A stretch of DNA of 64,000 bases from Thermoleophilaceae bacterium (lineage in GTDB: Bacteria; Actinomycetota; Thermoleophilia; Solirubrobacterales; Thermoleophilaceae), in NCBI GenBank assembly GCA_030448005.1, contig JAUJNT010000001.1, positions 414,495 through 478,494 of the forward strand, read 5' to 3'. A program made the translations under genes and the position numbers. Shown piece by piece: positions 58,162 through 64,000 of the stretch (positions are counted from its first letter, which is position 1; the number at the start of each line of letters is the position of its first letter). A model generated the notes under the pieces. It made no database searches. It was not told the DNA's origin and was given only the letters and a program-made list of their open reading frames with translations.

Positions 58162-58862
58162 CTACTGGTCCGCCAAGGCCAACGCGCGCCGCACGTAGAC
58201 TTCGAAGTCGTTCAACGAACAGTTGAACCACGCGAGTTCGTCGTCGAAGTCGAAGCTGTACGAGGCTCCCTCTGGGAGGACGTCTGGCAAGAATCGCAGG
58301 AGCGGCGCGAGATCGTCCTCGGGGACGTACAGGGGCCGCGATGGCCTGATCTCTTCCGGTGGCTCGTCTCCCGTCATCTCGCGGTAGACGTCTTCGAAGG
58401 TGACTCCCAACTGCCTGAATACCTTGCTCTCGGGCTTGTCGTACAGGAAGGTCCCTAGCAGCAGATGCTCGGTGTCCGCAGCAGCGGCCCGAAGATAGAT
58501 GGCAAGCCAGCGCGTGTGGGTAACGATCTGTCCGACCTCCGGCCCGGCACCCACTACGTCATGCCCCTCCGTACTGCGCGGGCAGTGACGGTCCATGAGC
58601 TCTCGCAGGAAGCCCTCGCTGACGCCTAGCCGGTTTAGGATCTCCGAGCCGCGCCCCCTTCCTCGCTGCCGAGCCCGCTGAGAGCAAGCATAGTGTGCTC
58701 GCTGCCCCAAACCGAATGCCCAAGCTTGCGCGCTTCCGCGCTGGCCCGCTTCAGCGCGGTGGTCGTCTTGTGGGTTCGTCGTAGACCGATTTGGCTAGCG
58801 CTCCCCTTTCGGTTCGGCAGCACGCTGCTGAGGTTCCGGCATTTGCACCACAGCGAGGTCAC
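58162..58862 (-). pseudogene. Clp N-domain-like protein, frameshifted
   Basis: The first part (from GTG 58862) has KRASAEARKLGHSVWGSEHT and MLALSGLGSE, the Clp_N repeat pattern. It then meets a stop at 58635. The frame ending at 58162 continues the domain as SEILNRLGVSEGFLREL and LRAAAADTEHLLLGTFLYD, a second Clp_N-like repeat, and ends in an acidic tail. The break lies near the G-run at about 58648-58654. Without it the protein would be about 230 residues: a Clp N-domain without AAA domain, which in other bacteria can act as an adaptor. Confidence 0.72.
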
Positions 58863-58924
58863 TCAAGGCATCCGCCGGGGACTGAGGACCGGAGGGCGCG
58901 CTCCCAGAGGGCTTCGCCGGCAGC

Positions 58925-59308
58925 CTACTTCAGCTCGACGAGCCCGCCTGCCTCCTCGATCTCGCCCTTGAGCTTCTCTGCCTCGTCGCGCTCGATGCCC
59001 TCCTTGATCGGCTTCGGCGCCTCGTCCACGAGAGCCTTGGCCTCCTTGAGCCCGAGACCGGTCGCCGCGCGCACCACCTTGATCACCTGGATCTTCTTGT
59101 CACCCGGGCCGGTCAGCACGACGTCGACCGTGCTGCTCTCCTCCTCGGCGGCGGCGCCGTCAGCAGCCCCCGGGGCAGCCGGAGCAGGGGCAGCCACCGC
59201 CGTCGCCGAGACGCCGAAGGCCTCCTCCAGCGCCTTGATCCGCTCGGACAGCTCGAGCACGGAGATGCCCTTCAGCTCGTCGATCCACTCTTCGGTAGTA
59301 GTGGCCAT
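58925..59308 (-). CDS. rplL: 50S ribosomal protein L7/L12
   Basis: This 127-residue stalk protein recruits translation GTPases. The N-terminal dimerisation domain, Ala-rich hinge ([18 protein letters not shown]) and C-terminal globular domain ([34 protein letters not shown]) are all standard. It ends the secE-rplL block here. The start follows directly from the rplJ stop (0 bp gap). The next gene downstream on this strand is the Clp-N-like pseudogene, not rpoB. Confidence 0.98.
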   Translation of the reverse strand: MATTTEEWIDELKGISVLELSERIKALEEAFGVSATAVAAPAPAAPGAADGAAAEEESSTVDVVLTGPGDKKIQVIKVVRAATGLGLKEAKALVDEAPKPIKEGIERDEAEKLKGEIEEAGGLVELK

Positions 59309-60136
59309 CTAGCCCTCCTTCTCTTCATCGTCGCCCGCGGGGGGCGTGTCGGTTTCATCCTCTGCGGGCGATTCGCCCGAAGCTTCTTGTGCGGGGGCCT
59401 CCTCGGCCGCCGGGCTCTCATCTGCGGGCGGGGCATCCTCGGCGGCGGCCGGCGCTTCGTCTTCGGTCGCCTGAGCTTCCTCCTCGGTGGCAGTGGGCGC
59501 CTCCCCCGCAGCGGGTGGGGCCTCCTCCTCGGCAGCGGCCGGGGCCTCCTCCTCGGCAGCAGGGGCGGCGTCCGCCTCCGGCGGGGCGGCCTCGGCCTCG
59601 GCCACCGGGGCCTCTCCGCTCACGAGCCCCTGGTCGGCGATCTGGCCCAGCTGCAGCGCTAGGCCCTGGATCAAAGCGTTCAGTCCGCGGACGAGACCCG
59701 TGACGGGTGAGGCCAGCATGCCTACCATCTGGCCGTGCAGGACCTCGCGGGAGGGCAGGAGCGAGATCGCCTCGAGGTCCGGGACCGACAGTGGCTTGCC
59801 GGCCATCGTGCCGCCCTTGAACTCGGGCACCGCGTGCTGCCGGCGGAAGGTGGCGATCGCCTTGGCCGCCAGGGCGGCGTCGCCGCGGACGAAGGTGAAG
59901 GCGGTCGGCCCCTCCAGCAGCACCTTGAGGTCCTGAGCCCCGGCCTGGTCGGCGGCCCGCTCGGTGAGCGTGTTCTTGACCACGCGCAGGCTGGCATCGG
60001 CCTCGCCCAGGCGCTGGCGCAGCTCGGCGACCTGCTGCACGGTGATCCCGCGGTAGTCGATGGCGAAGATGGCCTCGGACTCCTGGATCTGCGTGGCCAC
60101 CTCTTGGACGACCGCTGCCTTCTGCTCTCGGTTCAT
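59309..60136 (-). CDS. rplJ: 50S ribosomal protein L10 with long acidic C-terminal extension
   Basis: L10 anchors L7/L12 dimers to the ribosome. Residues 1-175 are normal L10 (AIFAIDYRGITVQQVAELRQ, EFKGGTMAGKPLS, SPVTGLVRGLNALIQGLA). The remaining 100 residues are a low-complexity Ala/Glu/Pro tail after the L12-binding helix, making 275 residues against about 170 in most bacteria. The tail is a true in-frame continuation with no stop. Translation of rplJ is probably controlled by the L10 leader upstream. Confidence 0.96.
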   Translation of the reverse strand: MNREQKAAVVQEVATQIQESEAIFAIDYRGITVQQVAELRQRLGEADASLRVVKNTLTERAADQAGAQDLKVLLEGPTAFTFVRGDAALAAKAIATFRRQHAVPEFKGGTMAGKPLSVPDLEAISLLPSREVLHGQMVGMLASPVTGLVRGLNALIQGLALQLGQIADQGLVSGEAPVAEAEAAPPEADAAPAAEEEAPAAAEEEAPPAAGEAPTATEEEAQATEDEAPAAAEDAPPADESPAAEEAPAQEASGESPAEDETDTPPAGDDEEKEG

Positions 60137-60287
60137 CTTGTCTCGGCGGCCATTGCCAACCGCTCCTCCGTATGGCGTTTCATTGAAGAAAAGAGCCCGC
60201 CGGCAGGCAGGCTCGAAGGGACGGCTTCGGCCTCGCCTGCACCGGTCTTACTGCTTGCCGGTGGTCTGGGGCAAGAAAGTGGTGTGA
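60137..60287 (-). ncRNA. Ribosomal protein L10 leader
   Basis: The 151-nt gap between rplA and rplJ is in the usual place of the L10 leader, which binds L10(L12)4 to repress translation. On the minus strand it has ACCGG elements separated by GCAAGCAGTAAG that can form the characteristic stem, then an attenuator hairpin, then GGAGGAGC near the rplJ start. The match is by context and partial structure; I have not run a covariance model. Confidence 0.55.
60185..60214 (-). terminator. Attenuator-like intrinsic terminator in L10 leader
   Basis: On the minus strand GAGCCTGCC pairs with GGCGGGCTC around TGCC, followed at once by TTTTCTTC. This is the only textbook hairpin plus U-tract I saw in the window. 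It suggests partial termination between rplA and rplJ. Confidence 0.7.
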
Positions 60288-61007
60288 TCAGGCTACAGCG
60301 GCGGCGTCCTCCGCGGCTCCACGTGCCGCCGGGTCGACCCGCACGCCAGGCCCCATCGACGTGGAGAGGGTGACCGTGTGGATGTAGCGCCCCTTGGCCG
60401 AAGCCGGCTTCGCGCGGTTGATCTCCTCCATCAGCGCCCGGTAGTTCTCGAGCAGTGCGGCCTGGTCGAAGTCAGCCTTGCCGATCGGCAGGTGCACGAT
60501 CGCGTGGCGGTCGGTGCGGTACTCGATCTTGCCGGCCTTCGACTCCGAGACGGCCCGGGCGACGTCGGGGGTCACCGTGCCCACCTTGGGATTGGGCATC
60601 TTGCCCTGGGGCCCGAGCACACGGCCGAGGCGGCCTACGACGGGCATCATGTCGGGCGTCGCGATCGCCACGTCGAAGTCGGTGAAGCCCTCCTCGACCC
60701 GCTTGGCAAGGTCCTCATCGCCGACGTGGTCGGCGCCGGCCTCCTCGGCCTCGCGTGCCTTGTCGCCTCTGGCGAACACGGCCACCGTCATCTCCTTGCC
60801 CAGTCCGTTGGGAAAAGAGATCGTGCCCCGCAACTGCTCCTCGGCATGGCGAACGTTGAGCCCGGTCCGGATGTGGCACTCGACCGTCTCGTTGAACTTC
60901 GGCTGGTCGAATCCCTTGATCAGGGAGACGGCCTCGGCGGGCGGATAGTGGCGCTCGCGGTCGACCTTTGCCAGGTTGTCGCGGTAACGCTTGCCGTGCT
61001 TGGCCAT
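60288..61007 (-). CDS. rplA: 50S ribosomal protein L1
   Basis: This 239-residue L1-stalk protein has the conserved segments FNETVECHIRTGLNVRHAEE, VLGPQGKMPNPKVGTVT and YIHTVTLSTSMGPGVRVDP. It starts 2 bp after the rplK stop. L1 also represses its own operon in many bacteria. Confidence 0.98.
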   Translation of the reverse strand: MAKHGKRYRDNLAKVDRERHYPPAEAVSLIKGFDQPKFNETVECHIRTGLNVRHAEEQLRGTISFPNGLGKEMTVAVFARGDKAREAEEAGADHVGDEDLAKRVEEGFTDFDVAIATPDMMPVVGRLGRVLGPQGKMPNPKVGTVTPDVARAVSESKAGKIEYRTDRHAIVHLPIGKADFDQAALLENYRALMEEINRAKPASAKGRYIHTVTLSTSMGPGVRVDPAARGAAEDAAAVA

Positions 61008-61009
61008 GG

Positions 61010-61432
61010 CTATGCCACCTCCACGCCCATCGAGCGGGCGGTGCCCTCGATGATCTTCGCTGCCTGGTCCAGGTCGTTGGCGTTCAGATCGGCCATCTTC
61101 CTCTCGGCGATCTCGCGTACCTGCGCCTGGCTGATCTTGCCAACCTTGTTCCGGTTGGGCTCCCCCGAGCCCTTCTCGATGCCGATGGCCTGCTTGATCA
61201 GCACAGCGGCCGGGGGGGTCTTCGTGATGAAGGTGAACGACCGGTCCTCGAAGACCGTGATGACAACGGGGATGGTCGTGCCGTTCTCGCCCTGGGTCTG
61301 GGCGTTGAAGGACTTGCAGAACTCCATGATGTTCACGCCGTGCTGGCCCAGCGCAGGACCTACCGGCGGAGCGGGGTTGGCGGCGCCACCGGGGACCTGC
61401 AGCTTGATCTGTGTAAGGACTTTCTTGGCCAT
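61010..61432 (-). CDS. rplK: 50S ribosomal protein L11
   Basis: This 140-residue protein of the GTPase-associated centre is the target of thiostrepton-type antibiotics. It has [20 protein letters not shown] with the conserved proline-rich region and a C-terminal rRNA-binding domain ([20 protein letters not shown]). The start immediately follows the nusG stop. Confidence 0.98.
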   Translation of the reverse strand: MAKKVLTQIKLQVPGGAANPAPPVGPALGQHGVNIMEFCKSFNAQTQGENGTTIPVVITVFEDRSFTFITKTPPAAVLIKQAIGIEKGSGEPNRNKVGKISQAQVREIAERKMADLNANDLDQAAKIIEGTARSMGVEVA

Positions 61433-61954
61433 CTAGATTTTTTTCACCTGGTCGAAGCCGACCTCGACGGGTGTCTCCCGGCCGAAGATGGATACCAGCA
61501 CCTTGAGCTTGACGGCATCCTCGTTGATCTCGGAGATCTCACCGGAGAAGTCCGACAGCGGGCCCGAGACCACCTTGACCGACTCCCCGATCGCGAACTG
61601 AGCCCGGGCCCGGGGGCGCTCGGCGGTCTCCCGGTTGAGCAGGCGGTCGATCTCGACCTGGCTGAGCGGCACGGGCTTCTGCGAGGAGCCGACGAACCCG
61701 GTGACGCCCGGGGTGTTCTTCACGAGCACCCACGAGTCGTCGGTGAGGTTCATGTTCACCAGCAGGTAGCCCGGCATCGTGCGCTGTTCCTTGGTCACCT
61801 TCTGGCCGTCCTTCATCTCCTGCACCTGCTCGGTGGGGATGACGACCTGCCGGACTGCGGTCTGCTGGCCCAGGGTCTGCACCCTGTGCTCGAGGTTCTG
61901 CTTGACCTTCTTCTCGTGGCCTGAGTAGGTGTTTACCGCGTACCAGCGAAACAT
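61433..61954 (-). CDS. nusG: Transcription termination/antitermination factor NusG
   Basis: This 173-residue protein has the NGN domain (MFRWYAVNTYSGHEKKVKQN) and a C-terminal KOW motif (FAIGESVKVVSGPLSDFSGE). It links RNA polymerase to Rho or the ribosome. It lies between secE and rplK as in nearly all bacteria. Confidence 0.98.
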   Translation of the reverse strand: MFRWYAVNTYSGHEKKVKQNLEHRVQTLGQQTAVRQVVIPTEQVQEMKDGQKVTKEQRTMPGYLLVNMNLTDDSWVLVKNTPGVTGFVGSSQKPVPLSQVEIDRLLNRETAERPRARAQFAIGESVKVVSGPLSDFSGEISEINEDAVKLKVLVSIFGRETPVEVGFDQVKKI

Positions 61955-61975
61955 GGTGAAAGTAGGCGCTCTCGC

Positions 61976-62551
61976 TTAGAGGATGGCTTGGATGATGCGG
62001 GAGAAGATCGCGTCCAGAAGGCCCAGATAGCCCCCCGCAAGCAACACGAAGCCGAGGACGACGCCGGTCAGCGTGGTGAGGGCCTGGCGGTCAGGCCATT
62101 GGACACGCTTTAGCTCCGCCCAGACGGCAAACAGGAACTGTACGAAACGCGGGCGGTCCTTGTGGCGCTCGGCGGCGGCGCGCTGGCCGCTGCGCTCCGG
62201 TGTGAGGTCTTCTTCGGGCTCGTCCTCGGCCAGGTCGAAGTGCTCCTCCTCCCGGCTCGAGTCGAGGTCCTGCTCGTAGTCGAGCACCTCGTCCGAGCGC
62301 CCGGCTTCCTCTGGCGGGGCGTTTGCGCGGAGATGCGGATCGAGGACGGGCTCTTCCTCACGGCCGTTCTCCTTTGCCTCGGGCTGAGGGGGTGACTTGC
62401 CATCCCTCGTGAGATCGCGAGAGTCCGGCTCGGCCGGCGGCTCGGTACGGGCAGGCGGCCTCGGCCGAGGGGCACCCTGGCCGTCGGTCGAACGGCCCTG
62501 GGCCTTGCGACGGGCTTGACGCTCCTTCGCCCTCTGACGGTTTCGAGCCAT
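61976..62551 (-). CDS. secE: Preprotein translocase subunit SecE with long N-terminal extension
   Basis: The C-terminal 65 residues are SecE: an amphipathic helix (FVQFLFAVWAELKRVQWPDR) and one TM helix (TLTGVVLGFVLLAGGYLGLL). They are preceded by about 125 charged residues, basic at first (MARNRQRAKERQARRKAQ) and then acidic, giving 191 residues against 60-80 in most bacteria. The ATG at 62551 is the likely start; the frame runs further upstream through rpmG and is rejected there. Confidence 0.92.
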   Translation of the reverse strand: MARNRQRAKERQARRKAQGRSTDGQGAPRPRPPARTEPPAEPDSRDLTRDGKSPPQPEAKENGREEEPVLDPHLRANAPPEEAGRSDEVLDYEQDLDSSREEEHFDLAEDEPEEDLTPERSGQRAAAERHKDRPRFVQFLFAVWAELKRVQWPDRQALTTLTGVVLGFVLLAGGYLGLLDAIFSRIIQAIL

Positions 62552-62579
62552 TTGCTGCGCACGCCGAGCGTGGCTACGC

Positions 62580-62744
62580 TCAGCGTGTCTCCTTGTGGGC
62601 CGTATGGCTGCTGCACCAGCGACAGTACTTGCGCAGCTCAATCCGATCCGGATTGTTCCGCTTGGACTTCTGGGTCTGGTAGTTACGCCGCTTGCAATCC
62701 TGACACTCCAGGGTGACGGCGATTCGAACGTCTCCGCGAGCCAT
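62580..62744 (-). CDS. rpmG: 50S ribosomal protein L33 (zinc-binding type)
   Basis: This small gene encodes 54 residues starting [20 protein letters not shown]. Two CxxC pairs (CQDC and CRWC) mark the zinc-binding form, and [17 protein letters not shown] is the family core. It lies 28 bp upstream of secE, its normal position. No tRNA gene accompanies it here. Confidence 0.95.
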   Translation of the reverse strand: MARGDVRIAVTLECQDCKRRNYQTQKSKRNNPDRIELRKYCRWCSSHTAHKETR

Positions 62745-62821
62745 GGCTCCTGCTCAATCGTTGCTGTCGGGACAAAGGAAAACCCCGCCGCCGCGAGGTT
62801 CGCCACTGAGGATAGCGCGGG

Positions 62822-63730
62822 TCAGATCCCTTGGTTGCGCGCCTCGTCGAGGTGCTCCAGCGCGCGCGGGTCGAGCGCCTCGTCGAACTTGCGGGCAAAG
62901 TGCTTGCCCGAGGAGAGCAGGCCTTCCACATCCTCCGCTCGGAAGGTGCGGGGGTGCGGTGAGCCCTCCTCGAAGCCGAGCAGTCGCGGCGCCGGTCCCA
63001 CGCTGATCGAGGGGTCGTTGACGAGCACCGTGGCGAACAGCGACTCGCTCGGAATGATCGTGCGGCGGTAGTGGCTCATCACGGATGTGCGCGTGCGGGC
63101 GAAGTCGAGTACCGCCCTCACGGCCCGGCGCTCTAGTGTCAGCCAGTCCGAGGACACGTAGCAGCGCAGGCCGGGACCGAACGGATGCCGCGGTGGCTTG
63201 ACGCCCAGGCGCATGCCGAGGCCCATTGGCAGCTCGCGGAGATAGGCGCGGGATCCGAGAGCGCGCCCGAGGACCGTCGCGAGCGGCCGAGGTGGCGCGT
63301 AGTGGCGGTAGCGGTAGCGCAGGTAGAACTCCCGTTGAGGGGGCGGCGGCTCCGCGGACAGGTCGAGCTGCCAGTGGTCTCCGAGCAGCGCTCGGTGAGG
63401 GCTTTCTCGCAGGTGGCGCTCGAAATCCGGAAGCGGGCGCAGCGGATAGTCCTGCCCGGAGAGCAGCGCCACCCAGTCGGGGTCGACCTCCTCGGACAGC
63501 TCGGACAGGGCTCGCAAGAGCATCTCGGTGTATGCCACGTTGCCCCATTCCACGACGAGCCCGTAGCTAACGAAGTGACCGCCAGCCTCCTCGAGCGCCG
63601 CCACGTCAAGCGGCTCGCGACGCTGATCGTGATGCACGAGGACGTACGTCTCGTCACCTTCCCGCAGCGCCCGCACCAGCCGGAGCACCTGGCCGGGGCT
63701 TCGGTGGGAGACGACCAGGAAGGCGATCAC
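62822..63730 (-). CDS. Core-2/I-branching-type glycosyltransferase (GT14-like)
   Basis: The 302-residue protein has the family pattern MIAFLVVSHRSPGQVLRLVR, HHDQRREPLD, VEWGNVAYTEMLLRAL, WVALLSGQDYPLRPL, GPGLRCYVSSDWLTL and IPSESLFATVLVND. This matches beta-1,6-N-acetylglucosaminyl/xylosyltransferase-like enzymes that act in surface polysaccharide or glycoconjugate synthesis. There is no signal peptide, so it is probably cytoplasmic. It lies upstream of rpmG on the same strand. Confidence 0.85.
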   Translation of the reverse strand: MIAFLVVSHRSPGQVLRLVRALREGDETYVLVHHDQRREPLDVAALEEAGGHFVSYGLVVEWGNVAYTEMLLRALSELSEEVDPDWVALLSGQDYPLRPLPDFERHLRESPHRALLGDHWQLDLSAEPPPPQREFYLRYRYRHYAPPRPLATVLGRALGSRAYLRELPMGLGMRLGVKPPRHPFGPGLRCYVSSDWLTLERRAVRAVLDFARTRTSVMSHYRRTIIPSESLFATVLVNDPSISVGPAPRLLGFEEGSPHPRTFRAEDVEGLLSSGKHFARKFDEALDPRALEHLDEARNQGI

Positions 63731-63853
63731 GTGCGCGGCCAGGCTAGCGCGGTCCCGGCGCCCACGGCGCGCCGGAAGGTCGCAAAGTTACGCGCCCTCG
63801 GTGAGCCCTCCGCCCGAGCTCTGTTCCTGGTGGGCCCCCCGGGCGCCCGCCGC

Positions 63854-64000
63854 TCAGGCGAGCGGCAGGTCCCGATGCTTCTCGGCCACCATCGCCACGT
63901 AGTGCAGCGGCTCACCGTCGATCGACAGCCGGTGGCGATAGCGATGCTTTGCTCCGAGCTCCATCGTGCCGTCATCGAGCGCGCGGCGAACCAGCCGGGA
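63854..64000 (-). CDS. 3' end of an unidentified gene (partial)
   Basis: An open frame enters from the right edge and encodes 48 residues to a TGA at 63854 (SRLVRRALDDGTMELG, LSIDGEPLHYVAMVAEKHRD). Codon use is normal for this genome. The family cannot be identified from the C-terminus alone. The start lies outside the window. Confidence 0.6.
   Translation of the reverse strand, partial: SRLVRRALDDGTMELGAKHRYRHRLSIDGEPLHYVAMVAEKHRDLPLA

Noticed and set aside
62745-62821. tRNA-Trp gene expected near rpmG-secE
   Set aside because: No cloverleaf or T-loop consensus is visible between the glycosyltransferase gene and rpmG.
63727-63975. 82-codon minus-strand open frame upstream of the glycosyltransferase gene
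   Set aside because: It has Arg/Trp/Thr-rich composition. A different frame in the same strand (63854-64000) has normal codon use and is a better partial gene.

Overview
The window is high-GC DNA from an actinobacterium, most likely a deep-branching lineage such as Thermoleophilia/Solirubrobacterales. That placement is inference. It rests on GC-rich coding throughout, an actinobacterial-type (group 1h) [NiFe]-hydrogenase, a MarP-like protease, Shine-Dalgarno-led GTG/TTG starts and actinobacterial informational genes. The backbone is the ribosomal/RNA polymerase gene block, all on the minus strand, read right to left: rpmG-secE-nusG-rplK-rplA-rplJ-rplL (62.7-58.9 kb), rpoB-rpoC (38.6-30.9 kb), rpsL-rpsG (1.0-0.1 kb). 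Two accessory tracts separate these blocks: about 30 kb between rpoC and rpsL, and about 20 kb between rplL and rpoB.

Tract 1 (1-30.9 kb). First comes a compact plus-strand operon for a high-affinity H2-uptake hydrogenase: small and large subunits, a protease-like protein that has lost its metal ligands, a NifU-Rieske electron-transfer protein, a genuine maturation endopeptidase, and a MoxR ATPase with a VWA partner. Next are eight minus-strand genes for single-pass membrane proteins: five small ones in an overlapping cluster, and three larger ones built from long heptad repeats. A decayed IS30 element (12.2-13.5 kb) lies between the two groups. Then follow a PAP2/haloperoxidase-like lipoprotein, a MarP-like membrane serine protease, an M50-CBS intramembrane protease, and an FtsH-type protease carrying two AAA modules. 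After these come a CooC-type ATPase, a Cys/His-tailed winged-helix protein, a PadR regulator, a DM13 lipoprotein and a membrane-anchored solute-binding protein.

The most notable gene is a second CooC-type ATPase at 28361-29161. It is interrupted by one in-frame TGA exactly where its paralogue at 23462 has the first cysteine of the metal-binding CxC motif. A perfect 9-bp stem with a GTT loop begins 12 nt after the TGA, which is the geometry of a bacterial SECIS element; the Cys paralogue lacks it. I read this as a selenocysteine-containing CooC (UxC), which I do not recognise as described.

Tract 2 (38.6-58.9 kb) is rich in secreted and surface proteins: an NMT1-type binding protein, a large LuxR-family (LAL) regulator, two RTX-repeat proteins with nearly identical C-termini, a Pro/Ala-rich anchored protein and a sialidase-like protein. 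It also holds a second double-AAA FtsH that converges on a second anchored solute-binding protein, paralogous to the pair in tract 1. A roughly 46-bp motif occurs upstream of three of the secreted-protein genes in the same relative orientation, which suggests a regulon. Three genes next to rplL (55.6-58.9 kb: an FGMS-motif protein, RCC1-DUF1963 and Clp-N-like) each carry a single frameshift. They are either decaying genes or assembly errors at homopolymers.

The window ends with a GT14-like glycosyltransferase and the 3' end of an unidentified gene. I found no tRNA, rRNA or CRISPR array.
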